53,414 nt of DNA from Candidatus Faecicola pullistercoris (GTDB lineage Bacteria; Bacillota; Clostridia; Christensenellales; CAG-917), in assembly GCA_018714105.1 (NCBI GenBank), contig DVNW01000011.1, positions 1 through 53,414 on the forward strand, given 5' to 3'. A model generated the notes under the pieces. The model was not told the origin of the DNA, ran no database searches, and saw nothing but the letters and a program-made list of their open reading frames with translations. Of the stretch, positions 16,092-24,247 are shown in pieces. Numbering within the stretch: position 1 is the stretch's first letter; each line of letters begins with the position of its first letter. Both the position numbers and the translations under genes were made by a program.

Positions 16092-18791
16092 ATGAAAAAA
16101 AGCTGTAAAATTTTAATACTTTTAACGGTTTTAACCATAAGCGCGGCGTTATTGACGGCGTGCGGCCTGTTTTCCAGAAAAATAACCGATATACAGATAG
16201 AAGATGACGAGATTATCCTATGCATAGGCGAGAAAAAGGCCATAGATTATACGGCTTATCCTCTCAGGCATAACGACGTTATTTCGTTCGAGAGTTCGGA
16301 TACGGCCGTGGCGAGGACGACGGACGACGGCAAGGTCGAGGGGGTAAGCGAGGGCACCGCAACCGTAACGGTCAGGGCGGGAAGCGGGGCTTCGGCCTCT
16401 GTCAGCGTAAAGGTAACGTACGCGCCTCTTACCGAAATCACGGTACGCGCTTCGGGCGATACCGTTCAGCAGGCGGGGCAGCCGGGGCGGGAAATATCCT
16501 TTACTGCAGAGGTCAATCTCGGTGCCGACGGAAATCTGCCGTTCGAATGGAAGGTACTCAAAGAGGCTACGGGCGAAACCGTGTATTCGGCCACGGGGCG
16601 GAGCATACTGTTCACGCCTGAGGAAGACGGCGTCAACTATGTCGTCACGGCGGCCTACGGGCAGGGTTCCGACAGAATAACGTCCGAACCCGTCGAATGC
16701 GGAAAGTATTACGCGCTTACGGGCATAGAGCTGCCCGAAACGGCGCAAACGGCCTTTTTGGGCGAGGAATATTCGGTAACGGCGCGCTTTTTGCCGGAAG
16801 GGGCAAACCCGAACTCCTCGGTAATATGGGAAATGATTTTACCCGACGACGACGCCTGGACCGAGGTTGAGGGACAGACTGCCGACAAATTCGTATATAT
16901 ACCTCTCGCGATTGGCGAGTACAGGCTTAGGGCACGCACGCCTGAGGGCGGCGTTGTCAGCAATACGGTGAGCTTTACGGCGGATTACGCGCCCGTAAAG
17001 GACGTTACCGTAACGCCCGAAACGACGACCGGCGAAATAGGAACGGAAGCCGACAAGGGCATAAGGGTTTCGCTCTCGTGGAACGAGGAATACACCGCGC
17101 CCGGGCTTACAATAAAATGGTATATAAACGGCCTGCATCAGGCAAGCGTGGACGGCAATAAAAATATTAGAGTAACTGCTTCCGCGCAGGGCGAAGTCGA
17201 CGTATTCTGCGAGGTGGACGGCGTGCGTTCCAACGAGCTTACGCTTCAGTTTATCGAGCATTTCGACGCGCTTACCTCTCTCAGGCTGGAAGCCGATACG
17301 GCGGACGGCAGCGTGGTAAACGCGGACGGAACCGCGAACTTTACTCTTATCGCGCCCGAAGGGCAGTATAATCCGCAGGCGCAGGTAAAATGGTACGTAA
17401 ACGGAACGTATACTTATGCGGGCAGTCTGTCGGACGGCTTTGCATACGCCTACACGGTAAATCCCACGGAAACGTCCGAAACGCTTATATACGCAGAGGT
17501 TGGCGGGGTGAAAAGCAACGTATTCACTCTGGTCAGGCAGGGAGCGGCCGCGCCGGTGGACAGCGCCTACCTTACCGAAATACACAAATACGGCGGCAAG
17601 TCTCAGAACAGGTACGTAACCAGTCAGGAAGAGCTTAACAGCCTGATAGGCTACGCGCGCGAAAACACCGTGAAGAGCCTTGAAATATACGTAAATTACG
17701 AGCCGACCAGGCTGTTTGCCACAACGGAGAATTCCAAACTCAAAACGGCACTCAAATGTTATGCGGAGTCCGGAACGTCGCCTACGGTGTCCGCTACGAG
17801 CGCGACCAACACGACGGGTAAATTCAGGCTGGCCTTCGACTATACGGACGCCTCCCCGCGCGAGCCCGATCTCGTGCAGACGGGCGGAGTTCCGCAAAGC
17901 GACGGCATAGGGCCTCAGTATGGCGCAGGACGTGCGGGCTATACCGATTTTGCAATAGAAAGCGCGCCGTCATGGGGCGAGAGCGTAGGCACCACAAACA
18001 TGCTTTACAAAGTAGTGGGGTGGGGATATAAACCCGAATTCTCGGTGTCCGACGGCGACGTGAAGGCGATATATAACAAAGCCAAAAACGTGCTTAATTC
18101 AATACTCGAAGAGGGAATGACCGATCTCGAAAAAGTGCGCGCCATATACGATTATCTGTGTTACGATATCGAGTACGACCACAAGCTGGCTTTGATGAGC
18201 TCCACGCTCAACAACAGCATGCGCTACGACGGATATTACATCGAAGGAATTTACAACAACAAAAAAGCCGTCTGCGACGGCAAATCCAAAGCGTTTGTGC
18301 TTATGTGCGGTATCGAGGGCATACGGTCCGTGCGCGTAACGGGCACGGCGAACGGGGGCGGACACGCCTGGAACAAGGTATTTCTCGACGCCGACGGCGA
18401 CGGAACGGCCGAATGGTATCTGACGGATACCACATGGGGCGATCTGGCGGTAGTCTCGGGCAGCTCCCGATACGAGGTTCTTAATCACGCATATTTCCTC
18501 ATAAGCGACGCCGACGTGAAAACGACGCATATCGAGGATACCAACTTCGATTATCCCGAAGCCAAGGGCAGCGGGTATAATTTCTACAAACAGACCGCGC
18601 CTTATTCCTCGACGTCCGACGCTTATGTGCAAAGCGCGACCGAAGTCAATTATCTGGTTTCGGTGGCAAGAAGCAAGGGCTACACGATGATAGAGGTAGA
18701 GAGCAAGGTAACCATATTGCCTGCCGCAGGGTTAAGCGTAATGGAAGTATGCGAAACGGGGCGCAAGATATACGTACTCATCATCGAGTAA
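16092..18791 (+). CDS. Surface lipoprotein with Ig-like repeats and transglutaminase-like domain
   Basis: 899 residues. Signal peptide with lipobox LTAC (Cys24); a BIG2-type Ig-like domain at about 30-105 (VISFESSDTAVARTTDDGKVEGVSEGTATVTV); several further beta-sandwich modules to about 500; and a C-terminal transglutaminase/protease-like domain with C728 (AVCDGKSKAF), H758 (GGGHAWNKV) and D779 (LTDTTWGD), a full catalytic triad. Such domains act as cell-surface proteases or cross-linking enzymes; the substrate is unknown. GGAG site before the ATG and a terminator right after. Monocistronic. Confidence 0.87.
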   Translation: MKKSCKILILLTVLTISAALLTACGLFSRKITDIQIEDDEIILCIGEKKAIDYTAYPLRHNDVISFESSDTAVARTTDDGKVEGVSEGTATVTVRAGSGASASVSVKVTYAPLTEITVRASGDTVQQAGQPGREISFTAEVNLGADGNLPFEWKVLKEATGETVYSATGRSILFTPEEDGVNYVVTAAYGQGSDRITSEPVECGKYYALTGIELPETAQTAFLGEEYSVTARFLPEGANPNSSVIWEMILPDDDAWTEVEGQTADKFVYIPLAIGEYRLRARTPEGGVVSNTVSFTADYAPVKDVTVTPETTTGEIGTEADKGIRVSLSWNEEYTAPGLTIKWYINGLHQASVDGNKNIRVTASAQGEVDVFCEVDGVRSNELTLQFIEHFDALTSLRLEADTADGSVVNADGTANFTLIAPEGQYNPQAQVKWYVNGTYTYAGSLSDGFAYAYTVNPTETSETLIYAEVGGVKSNVFTLVRQGAAAPVDSAYLTEIHKYGGKSQNRYVTSQEELNSLIGYARENTVKSLEIYVNYEPTRLFATTENSKLKTALKCYAESGTSPTVSATSATNTTGKFRLAFDYTDASPREPDLVQTGGVPQSDGIGPQYGAGRAGYTDFAIESAPSWGESVGTTNMLYKVVGWGYKPEFSVSDGDVKAIYNKAKNVLNSILEEGMTDLEKVRAIYDYLCYDIEYDHKLALMSSTLNNSMRYDGYYIEGIYNNKKAVCDGKSKAFVLMCGIEGIRSVRVTGTANGGGHAWNKVFLDADGDGTAEWYLTDTTWGDLAVVSGSSRYEVLNHAYFLISDADVKTTHIEDTNFDYPEAKGSGYNFYKQTAPYSSTSDAYVQSATEVNYLVSVARSKGYTMIEVESKVTILPAAGLSVMEVCETGRKIYVLIIE

Positions 18792-18810
18792 GACAAAAAA
18801 GCGAAAAATA

Positions 18811-18841
18811 AAAAACGGCCGTATAATCGGCCGTTTTTTTA
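18811..18841. terminator. Bidirectional terminator
   Basis: AAAAACGGCC-GTATAATC-GGCCGTTTTTTT, usable by the rightward lipoprotein transcript and by the leftward yabP-yabQ transcript. Confidence 0.88.
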
Positions 18842-18845
18842 CGTT

Positions 18846-19265
18846 TTACAGATAGCAGCGCAAGGTGTCTATCGAGTGGACGTACTCGCCCATAAGCCTG
18901 TCGGCAATGCGAGGCACCTCCTTGTTTTCGTCTTTGAGGGCGTTGATGTGTTTCTGCAGGGAATTAAGGCCCATGTTGTTGCCCTCGATAAGCATGCTTG
19001 CTATTTTGTTGTCGGTGTTGTCGGACAGCGTTTTGATGGCGATTCCGCCCGAAACCATGCCTTTTTCGAAAAGATTGATGTCGTTGCGCTTTACGGCGTC
19101 GTAATCGAGCATGGAAAAAGCTTCCTTGTTAATTTCTTCCAGTCTTTTTTTCTGATCCTGCAATTCCATTGCAAGTTTCTGATTGTGGGTTACGTCCAGC
19201 ATTTTGTCCAGAGAGTAAATGCCCATGCGGGTGTTTTTAAAAACTTCTTCAACGATATTTTCCAT
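18846..19265 (-). CDS. Uncharacterised all-helical protein downstream of yabPQ
   Basis: 139 residues, no signal peptide or membrane segment. It reads as an amphipathic all-alpha protein, perhaps a four-helix bundle of ferritin-like or DUF2383-like shape: IVEEVFKNTRMGIYSLDKML, LAMELQDQKKRLEEINKEAF, NNMGLNSLQKHINALKDENK. No metal-binding set is evident. The start at 19265 has an AAGGAG site. It lies 71 bases after yabQ with no terminator between, where Bacillus has divIC; a sporulation role is only suggested by that position. Confidence 0.65.
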   Translation of the reverse strand: MENIVEEVFKNTRMGIYSLDKMLDVTHNQKLAMELQDQKKRLEEINKEAFSMLDYDAVKRNDINLFEKGMVSGGIAIKTLSDNTDNKIASMLIEGNNMGLNSLQKHINALKDENKEVPRIADRLMGEYVHSIDTLRCYL

Positions 19266-19336
19266 AAAAAGCTCCTTATAAGGTTTTATGGATATTATGT
19301 CGGAAACCCGGGTAAAATATACGGAAATATTAAAAT

Positions 19337-19681
19337 TCAAAGTCGGAATTTCTTTTTTATCACGGGTATAAGAGCAAGCGCGCTTACGGTAAGCAAAAAT
19401 ACTTTTCTTCTGAGATATTTGTCAAACAAGGCTTTAAACAGTAAAAACCCTACCGTAAAAGCCGTTATATGATAAAACAGAACAAGGCCGTCATTGATAA
19501 TCAGGCATATCAGAAACAGAGATACCGCCGCGGACAACACGTTAAGCGCGTCCACGACGTGGGCGCCCCTTCTGAAAAAAAGAGGGCCCGCGACCGACCA
19601 GAAACCTACCGAGAGCGCAAACCCCGCGCCCGACAGCAGGCAGCATGTAAACTGAAAAATCTCGGTGGACGGAAAGGTCAT
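19337..19681 (-). CDS. yabQ: YabQ-like spore cortex biosynthesis membrane protein
   Basis: 114 residues with about four hydrophobic segments and a basic C-terminal tail, the size and layout of YabQ. YabQ is needed for spore cortex formation and sits in the outer forespore membrane in Bacillus. The individual sequence is poorly conserved, so the call rests mostly on its four-base ATGA overlap with a recognisable yabP. Start overlaps the yabP stop. Confidence 0.75.
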   Translation of the reverse strand: MTFPSTEIFQFTCCLLSGAGFALSVGFWSVAGPLFFRRGAHVVDALNVLSAAVSLFLICLIINDGLVLFYHITAFTVGFLLFKALFDKYLRRKVFLLTVSALALIPVIKKKFRL

Positions 19682-19938
19682 TTTACCAGCCGCCTGAAAA
19701 AAGACTGTTTGTCGGCAAAAGCGGAATACCTTACGCAGTTTACCTTGCCCGTGGCGTTGAGCGTTCCTTCCTCGACGCTGAGCTTATCCACGTTGAAATC
19801 CTGACCTTCGAGGGTGAGTTTTCTGTTCTGAAGTTTTACCGCGATAAGCTTGTCGCTGCTTGAAATGACGGCTTTTATGCCGCCTATAAATATTCGGTTG
19901 CTCGCAAGTTCGAGTCGTTCGTTGTCGGTTTTTTCCAT
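19678..19938 (-). CDS. yabP: Sporulation protein YabP
   Basis: 86 residues of the YabP/YqfC family, marked by RIFIGGIKAVISSSDKLIAV, LTLEGQDFNVDKLSVEEGTL and the ending GKVNCVRYS. In Bacillus YabP is made in the mother cell under SigE and has a SafA-related coat/cortex role. AAGGAG lies before the ATG. Forms an overlapping pair with yabQ. Good evidence that the host forms endospores or descends from spore formers. Confidence 0.88.
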   Translation of the reverse strand: MEKTDNERLELASNRIFIGGIKAVISSSDKLIAVKLQNRKLTLEGQDFNVDKLSVEEGTLNATGKVNCVRYSAFADKQSFFRRLVK

Positions 19939-20057
19939 AAAACTCCTTCGGCGTACGCCTGATAATAAACATTATATGCGCCAAAGGCCGGCAATTTACT
20001 ATCCCGCGCGGACTTTTTGTGGTATAATCGGGATATTATTGAAAGGCGGGCCGTTAA

Positions 20058-20927
20058 ATGAAATTAGGTATAATCGATATAGGTTCTACGTCCGTACGCA
20101 TGATGGTATCGGACGGCAGCGAAGAAATTAACGACAAAGTTATAGACACAACCAAGCTTGCCGACGGGCTTGCCGTAAGCGGCGCGCTCTGCGAGGACGC
20201 GATAAAACGGACGGCGGCGGCAGTCGCGCGGTTCGGGAAAGAGGCCCTTAGGCTGGGCGCCGACAGGGTATACGCGTTTGCCACCGAGGCCGTCAGGTCG
20301 GCGACGAACGGCAGGAGTTTTTTAGAGGAAGTCGGAAAAATAAGCGACGTAAAAACAGAAGTGCTCTCACGCGAGGCGGAGGCCGAACTCGGGTTTTCGG
20401 GAGCCTACGACGGCGGTTGCGAGTGCATAGTCGATATGGGCGGAGCAAGTACGGAGATAACGGTAGGCGATGGCGGCGGCATAAAGTACGGACACAGTCT
20501 GCCTTTGGGAATAGTCAGACTCAGGGATTACGCCGGGCCGCTTACCCTGGGCGAGTATATCGACTCGCGCATAACCGAATACGGCAGGATACCGCGCTTC
20601 GACAAGCTGCTGGCAATAGGCGGCACTGCGGGTACCATGGTTTCGGTAATAAGGGAAGCCGAGGTTTACAATCAGCGCGAAGTGCACGGCACCGAGCTTA
20701 CGCTGAATCAGATACGCGCGCTTTACAAAAAACTCGAGCCTCTCGATTACGAGCGTAAAAAGGCGCTGAAAGGCCTTTGTCCCAAGCGGGCGGACGTCAT
20801 AACGGGCGGAGTTTTGATGTGGATTAAAATCCTTGAATATACGGGGGCGGACAGGCTTACGGTAAGCGAACGGGACAATATGGAAGGCTATCTCGCTCTT
20901 AAACTGCGCGAGGCCCGAAGCGATTAA
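20058..20927 (+). CDS. Ppx/GppA phosphatase-family protein
   Basis: 289 residues, matching the two actin-like ASKHA lobes of exopolyphosphatase/pppGpp phosphohydrolase without the extra C-terminal HD-like domain of E. coli Ppx. Seen motifs: IIDIGSTSVRMMV (phosphate 1), FATEAVRSATNG, EAELGFSGAY, VDMGGASTEI (phosphate 2) and AIGGTAGTM. Expected to hydrolyse polyphosphate or pppGpp; which one cannot be told. A TATAAT lies 30 bases upstream at 20023-20028 but has no good -35. Confidence 0.9.
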   Translation: MKLGIIDIGSTSVRMMVSDGSEEINDKVIDTTKLADGLAVSGALCEDAIKRTAAAVARFGKEALRLGADRVYAFATEAVRSATNGRSFLEEVGKISDVKTEVLSREAEAELGFSGAYDGGCECIVDMGGASTEITVGDGGGIKYGHSLPLGIVRLRDYAGPLTLGEYIDSRITEYGRIPRFDKLLAIGGTAGTMVSVIREAEVYNQREVHGTELTLNQIRALYKKLEPLDYERKKALKGLCPKRADVITGGVLMWIKILEYTGADRLTVSERDNMEGYLALKLREARSD

Positions 20928-20956
20928 TTGACAGAAAGAAGTAAAATTGATATAAT
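20928..20956 (+). promoter_or_regulatory. Consensus promoter of alaS
   Basis: Perfect TTGACA, 17-base spacer, TATAAT. The -35 begins at the base after the TAA of the preceding gene. Confidence 0.9.
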
Positions 20957-20985
20957 ATTTCAAAATTAAAGTAAAGGACGAAAAA

Positions 20986-22767
20986 ATGGAAAAGCTCACA
21001 TCGGTTCAACTCAGAGAAAAATGGCTAAATTTCTTTAAGGAAAGGGGACACGCGGTAATACCCTCGTCGTCGCTTATACCCGAAAACGATCCGACAGTAC
21101 TGTTCACCACGGCGGGCATGCATCCGCTCGTGCCCTATCTTCTCGGCGCGAAGCATCCTGCGGGCAAGCGTCTTACCGACGTACAGATATGCGTAAGGAC
21201 GGGCGACATCGACGAAGTGGGCGACGCCACGCACTGCACCTTTTTCGAGATGCTGGGAAACTGGTCTCTTGGCGACTTTTTCAAGAAGGAAATGATAAAG
21301 TGGAGCTACGAGTTTCTCACCGAAGTGCTTAAAATAGACGTAAACAAGCTTGCCGTAAGCGTCTTCGAGGGCGACGAGGACTGCCCGCGAGACGAGGAAA
21401 GCGCCGCCCTTTGGAAGGAGTGCGGCATACCCGGGGACAGGATATTCTATCTTCCCAAAAAGAACAACTGGTGGGGCCCCGCGGGCATAACCGGGCCCTG
21501 CGGTCCCGACACCGAGATGTTCATAGACACGGGCAGGCCGAAGTGCGGCGAGCATTGTTCTCCCGCTTGCGATTGCGGCAAGTATATAGAAATCTGGAAC
21601 GACGTGTTCATGCAGTATAACAAGCAGGCGGACGGCAGTTATGTTCCGCTTGAGCAGAAGAACGTGGACACGGGCATGGGACTCGAGCGTACGCTGTGCA
21701 TACTCAACGGGTACAGGTCGGTATACGAAACCGATTTGTTTGCGCCCGTCGTAAACAGGATATGCGAACTTACGGGGGCCGTATACGGCGAGGATGAGCA
21801 GACGACAAAAGCCATCAGGATAGTGGCCGACCACATACGTACGGCAACCTTCATAATCGGCGACGTCAGAGGGGTAACGCCTTCCAACGTGGATCAGGGC
21901 TACGTACTGCGCCGTCTTATCAGGCGCGCGGTAAGATTCGGCCGTGTACTCGGCCTCGGGGACGGCGTTCTTTCCGAACTTGCGGGCATGTACGTGGATA
22001 TTTACAAGGGAGAATACGGCTATCTTGCCGACAACGCGGAAAAAATCAGGTCCGAAATAAACAAGGAAGAGGAAAAATTCCGCGCCACACTGCAACAGGG
22101 GCTTAAAGAATTCGAAAAGGTAATAACGCATATCCCCACCAGAACGGTCAGCGGCAAAACGGCGTTCAGGCTTTACGACACCTTCGGATTCCCGCTTGAA
22201 ATGACGGTGGAACTTGCCAAAGAAAAGGGCTTCGAGGTAGACGAAGCGGGCTACGCCGCCGCGTTCGAGGAGCATCAGAAGAGATCGCAGGCCGGGGCGG
22301 AGCAGAAGTTCAAGGGCGGCCTTGCGGACAATACCGAAGCTACGGCAAGGCTTCATACGGCAACTCACCTTATGCACGCCGCACTCGGAAAAGTGCTCGG
22401 AGGCGAAGTCCGTCAGCGGGGCAGCAACATAACCGCAGAGCGGCTGAGGTTCGATTTCGGCTTTGACCGTCCCATGACGCCCGAAGAGATAAAAGAAACC
22501 GAAAAGCTGGTTAACGACGCCATTTCAGCTGCATTACCCGTCGTTTGTGAAGAAAAGACCGTAGCAGAGGCAAAGGCCGAGGGTGCGATAGGCATATTCG
22601 ACAGCAAGTACGGCGAAAAGGTCAAAGTATATTCCATGGGCGATTTCAGCAAAGAGATATGCGGCGGACCGCACGCGGCCAACACTTCGGAACTCGGCAG
22701 GTTCAGGATAGTAAAAGAGCAAAGCAGTTCGGCCGGCGTAAGAAGGATCAAGGCCGTGCTTGAATAA
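20986..22767 (+). CDS. alaS: Compact alanyl-tRNA synthetase lacking C-Ala and the editing-domain barrel
   Basis: 593 residues against about 870 in E. coli. The aminoacylation core is complete (FTTAGMHPLVPYLLG, TFFEMLGNWSLGDFFKKE, GMGLERTL, VDQGYVLRRLIRRAVRFGR). The editing core follows with its zinc ligands HTATH and CGGPH, and the protein stops at SSAGVRRIKAVLE, exactly where full enzymes continue into the C-Ala domain. The beta-barrel usually between core and HxxxH motif, with its TPFYAEsGGQ signature, is also missing. Short AlaRS of this size are known in some bacteria; function in charging and at least partial proofreading is likely. Confidence 0.92.
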   Translation: MEKLTSVQLREKWLNFFKERGHAVIPSSSLIPENDPTVLFTTAGMHPLVPYLLGAKHPAGKRLTDVQICVRTGDIDEVGDATHCTFFEMLGNWSLGDFFKKEMIKWSYEFLTEVLKIDVNKLAVSVFEGDEDCPRDEESAALWKECGIPGDRIFYLPKKNNWWGPAGITGPCGPDTEMFIDTGRPKCGEHCSPACDCGKYIEIWNDVFMQYNKQADGSYVPLEQKNVDTGMGLERTLCILNGYRSVYETDLFAPVVNRICELTGAVYGEDEQTTKAIRIVADHIRTATFIIGDVRGVTPSNVDQGYVLRRLIRRAVRFGRVLGLGDGVLSELAGMYVDIYKGEYGYLADNAEKIRSEINKEEEKFRATLQQGLKEFEKVITHIPTRTVSGKTAFRLYDTFGFPLEMTVELAKEKGFEVDEAGYAAAFEEHQKRSQAGAEQKFKGGLADNTEATARLHTATHLMHAALGKVLGGEVRQRGSNITAERLRFDFGFDRPMTPEEIKETEKLVNDAISAALPVVCEEKTVAEAKAEGAIGIFDSKYGEKVKVYSMGDFSKEICGGPHAANTSELGRFRIVKEQSSSAGVRRIKAVLE

Positions 22768-22780
22768 AAAGTAAACAAAA

Positions 22781-22808
22781 AAGCGTCCCTCGAGGGACGC
22801 TTTTATTT
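22781..22808. terminator. Bidirectional terminator after alaS
   Basis: An 18-base perfect palindrome (GCGTCCCTCGAGGGACGC, 22783-22800) flanked by A6 and TTTTATTTTT; it also serves the leftward lipoprotein gene. Confidence 0.9.
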
Positions 22809-22819
22809 TTGCGTTAATC

Positions 22820-23173
22820 TTACAGAGAAGTAAAGTCTTTGATTGCCTGATCGGTTCCCCAGTAAACGCATTTGCCGCTGCGTTTGAGGTTTTCTTCTTC
22901 GTCGCCGGATATATCTTCGTAGAATTCTTTGGCGTTAGCGACGGTATCGAACCAGACTGCGGTAACGGTGTCGCCGCTCAGGTCTTTTTTGGTGGCTATG
23001 ATGCCGCCCTGCAAGCCTTCGCTTTCTTTATCCTGATAGCCGATGCAAACATAGTTTTTGTCTTCGAGTTTTTCTTTGGCTTTTTCTACCGAAGAAGGAG
23101 CGCATGCAGCAAACATGGCAACAGCCATCAGACAAACAACCACGATAGCGGTAATTTTAACGAATTTTTTCAT
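22820..23173 (-). CDS. Small lipoprotein of unknown function
   Basis: 117 residues: signal peptide with lipobox FAAC (Cys24), then about 90 residues of mixed alpha/beta character (YVCIGYQDKESEGLQGGIIATKKDLSGDTVTAVWFDTVANAKEFYEDI). No recognised domain. The ATG at 23173 begins a standard signal peptide and has GGAGG upstream, though spaced rather far (about 11 bases). Monocistronic. Confidence 0.78.
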   Translation of the reverse strand: MKKFVKITAIVVVCLMAVAMFAACAPSSVEKAKEKLEDKNYVCIGYQDKESEGLQGGIIATKKDLSGDTVTAVWFDTVANAKEFYEDISGDEEENLKRSGKCVYWGTDQAIKDFTSL

Positions 23174-23286
23174 TTTGAGTACAACCTCCAAAATTTTGAT
23201 ACTAAAATAGTAGCACATAAAAAAGTGCTTGTCAACGGCGATTTTGCCGAAAAAATCGGCGGGTATTCAATTAGTGCGGCTCTTAC

Positions 23287-23415
23287 TCAAAGGTCGTCGG
23301 CATCCTGCACGGGATTGTCTCCTCCGCCCGTGTACGAGCCCAGAACGTCCTGGCTTTTTGCCTTGTTGTATTCGTTTATTACTTCTTTATAATTATTTTT
23401 ATTTTTTTTAAACAC
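23287..23415 (-). CDS. 42-residue peptide ending GSYTGGG..PVQDADDL
   Basis: A short gene from GTG (23415) to TGA (23287-23289). A perfect AGGAGG lies 11 bases before the GTG, and the body is a lysine/asparagine-rich helix (FKKNKNNYKEVINEYNKAKSQDVL) followed by the acidic tail GSYTGGGDNPVQDADDL. I recall similar small proteins with a GSYTG...QDADDL tail in many Clostridia, but could not check this. No signal peptide. Function unknown. It is transcribed away from the ECF sigma gene. Confidence 0.68.
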   Translation of the reverse strand: MFKKNKNNYKEVINEYNKAKSQDVLGSYTGGGDNPVQDADDL

Positions 23416-23660
23416 TGTTTTCTATTCCTCCTGCCGACATTATGATTTTATTATGTCTTGAAGGTTGGAAACTATGCTTTCGCAACAGCAGTATATGAAA
23501 ATGCGACTGCGAAAAGCAACCGAAATAATCGACACTATTAAACATAACAGACAAAACCGCAACAAGTGTATAAACATTTCCGAATTCCGAAAAAATTTTT
23601 ATCCCCGACCAATAAAAGAGCGCGAAAAGATGTTTATTAAGCGAATAGATAAAACCGTAT

Positions 23661-23688
23661 TTGAGCATTCGCGCCGGATATGGTATAA
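23661..23688 (+). promoter_or_regulatory. Promoter of the ECF sigma/RsgI-like pair
   Basis: TTGAGC, 16-base spacer, TATAAT at 23683-23688. Whether an ECF-type autoregulated promoter also exists upstream cannot be decided by eye. The rest of 23416-23716 shows no convincing gene. Confidence 0.5.
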
Positions 23689-23716
23689 TCGGAGCATAAA
23701 GAATCCGGAGTGTTAT

Positions 23717-24247
23717 ATGAACAATAAGAAACTGAATAACCTTCTTGCGGCTTTGCAGGAAGGGGATAACGAGGCCTTTTCCGAGATTTATCAAGGCACG
23801 GCGCAAACGGTGTTCGCATTTATACTTACGTACACGGGCAACAGGGCGGCCGCCGAGGACCTGACGCAGGACACCTTTATGAAGGTAAAAAAGAACGCGG
23901 ACGGTTATAAGAAAGACACAAACGCCACGGCATGGCTGTTGCAGATTGCAAAGAATCTCGCGCTCAACTGGCTTAAAAAGCGCAAGAAAGAAACGCTTAC
24001 CGACTTTGCAGACGACAAGGGGCAATACGGAAGCTACCGTCTCGAAAAGGACTATCCCGTACTCGACGCGGTAAGGCAGTGTCTGAAAGAGGAAGAACGG
24101 CAAATCGTACTTTTACATATCATAGCGGGCTACAAGCACAGGGAAATAGCGGCAATCACCGGCAAGCCGCTGGGGACGGTGCTGTGGACGTATAAAAGTT
24201 CTCTTGCCAAGCTCAAAGCGTGTTTGGAAAGTGAGGGGTCAAAATGA
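23717..24247 (+). CDS. ECF-type RNA polymerase sigma factor
   Basis: 176 residues with sigma region 2 (GNRAAAEDLTQDTFMKVKKNADGYKKDTNATAWLLQIAKNLALNWLKKRKKE) and region 4 (LLHIIAGYKHREIAAITGKPLGTVLWTYKSSLAKLKACL), the two-domain ECF form. Start at 23717 is backed by GGAG eight bases upstream and a promoter at 23661-23688; the frame stays open to 23465 but that part lacks a start signal. Its stop overlaps the next gene by ATGA, the usual arrangement of an ECF sigma factor and its membrane anti-sigma factor. Confidence 0.92.
   Translation: MNNKKLNNLLAALQEGDNEAFSEIYQGTAQTVFAFILTYTGNRAAAEDLTQDTFMKVKKNADGYKKDTNATAWLLQIAKNLALNWLKKRKKETLTDFADDKGQYGSYRLEKDYPVLDAVRQCLKEEERQIVLLHIIAGYKHREIAAITGKPLGTVLWTYKSSLAKLKACLESEGSK

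Noticed and set aside
21025..22377. A 450-codon minus-strand frame opposite alaS
   Set aside because: Shadow of AlaRS; no motifs or start signal.
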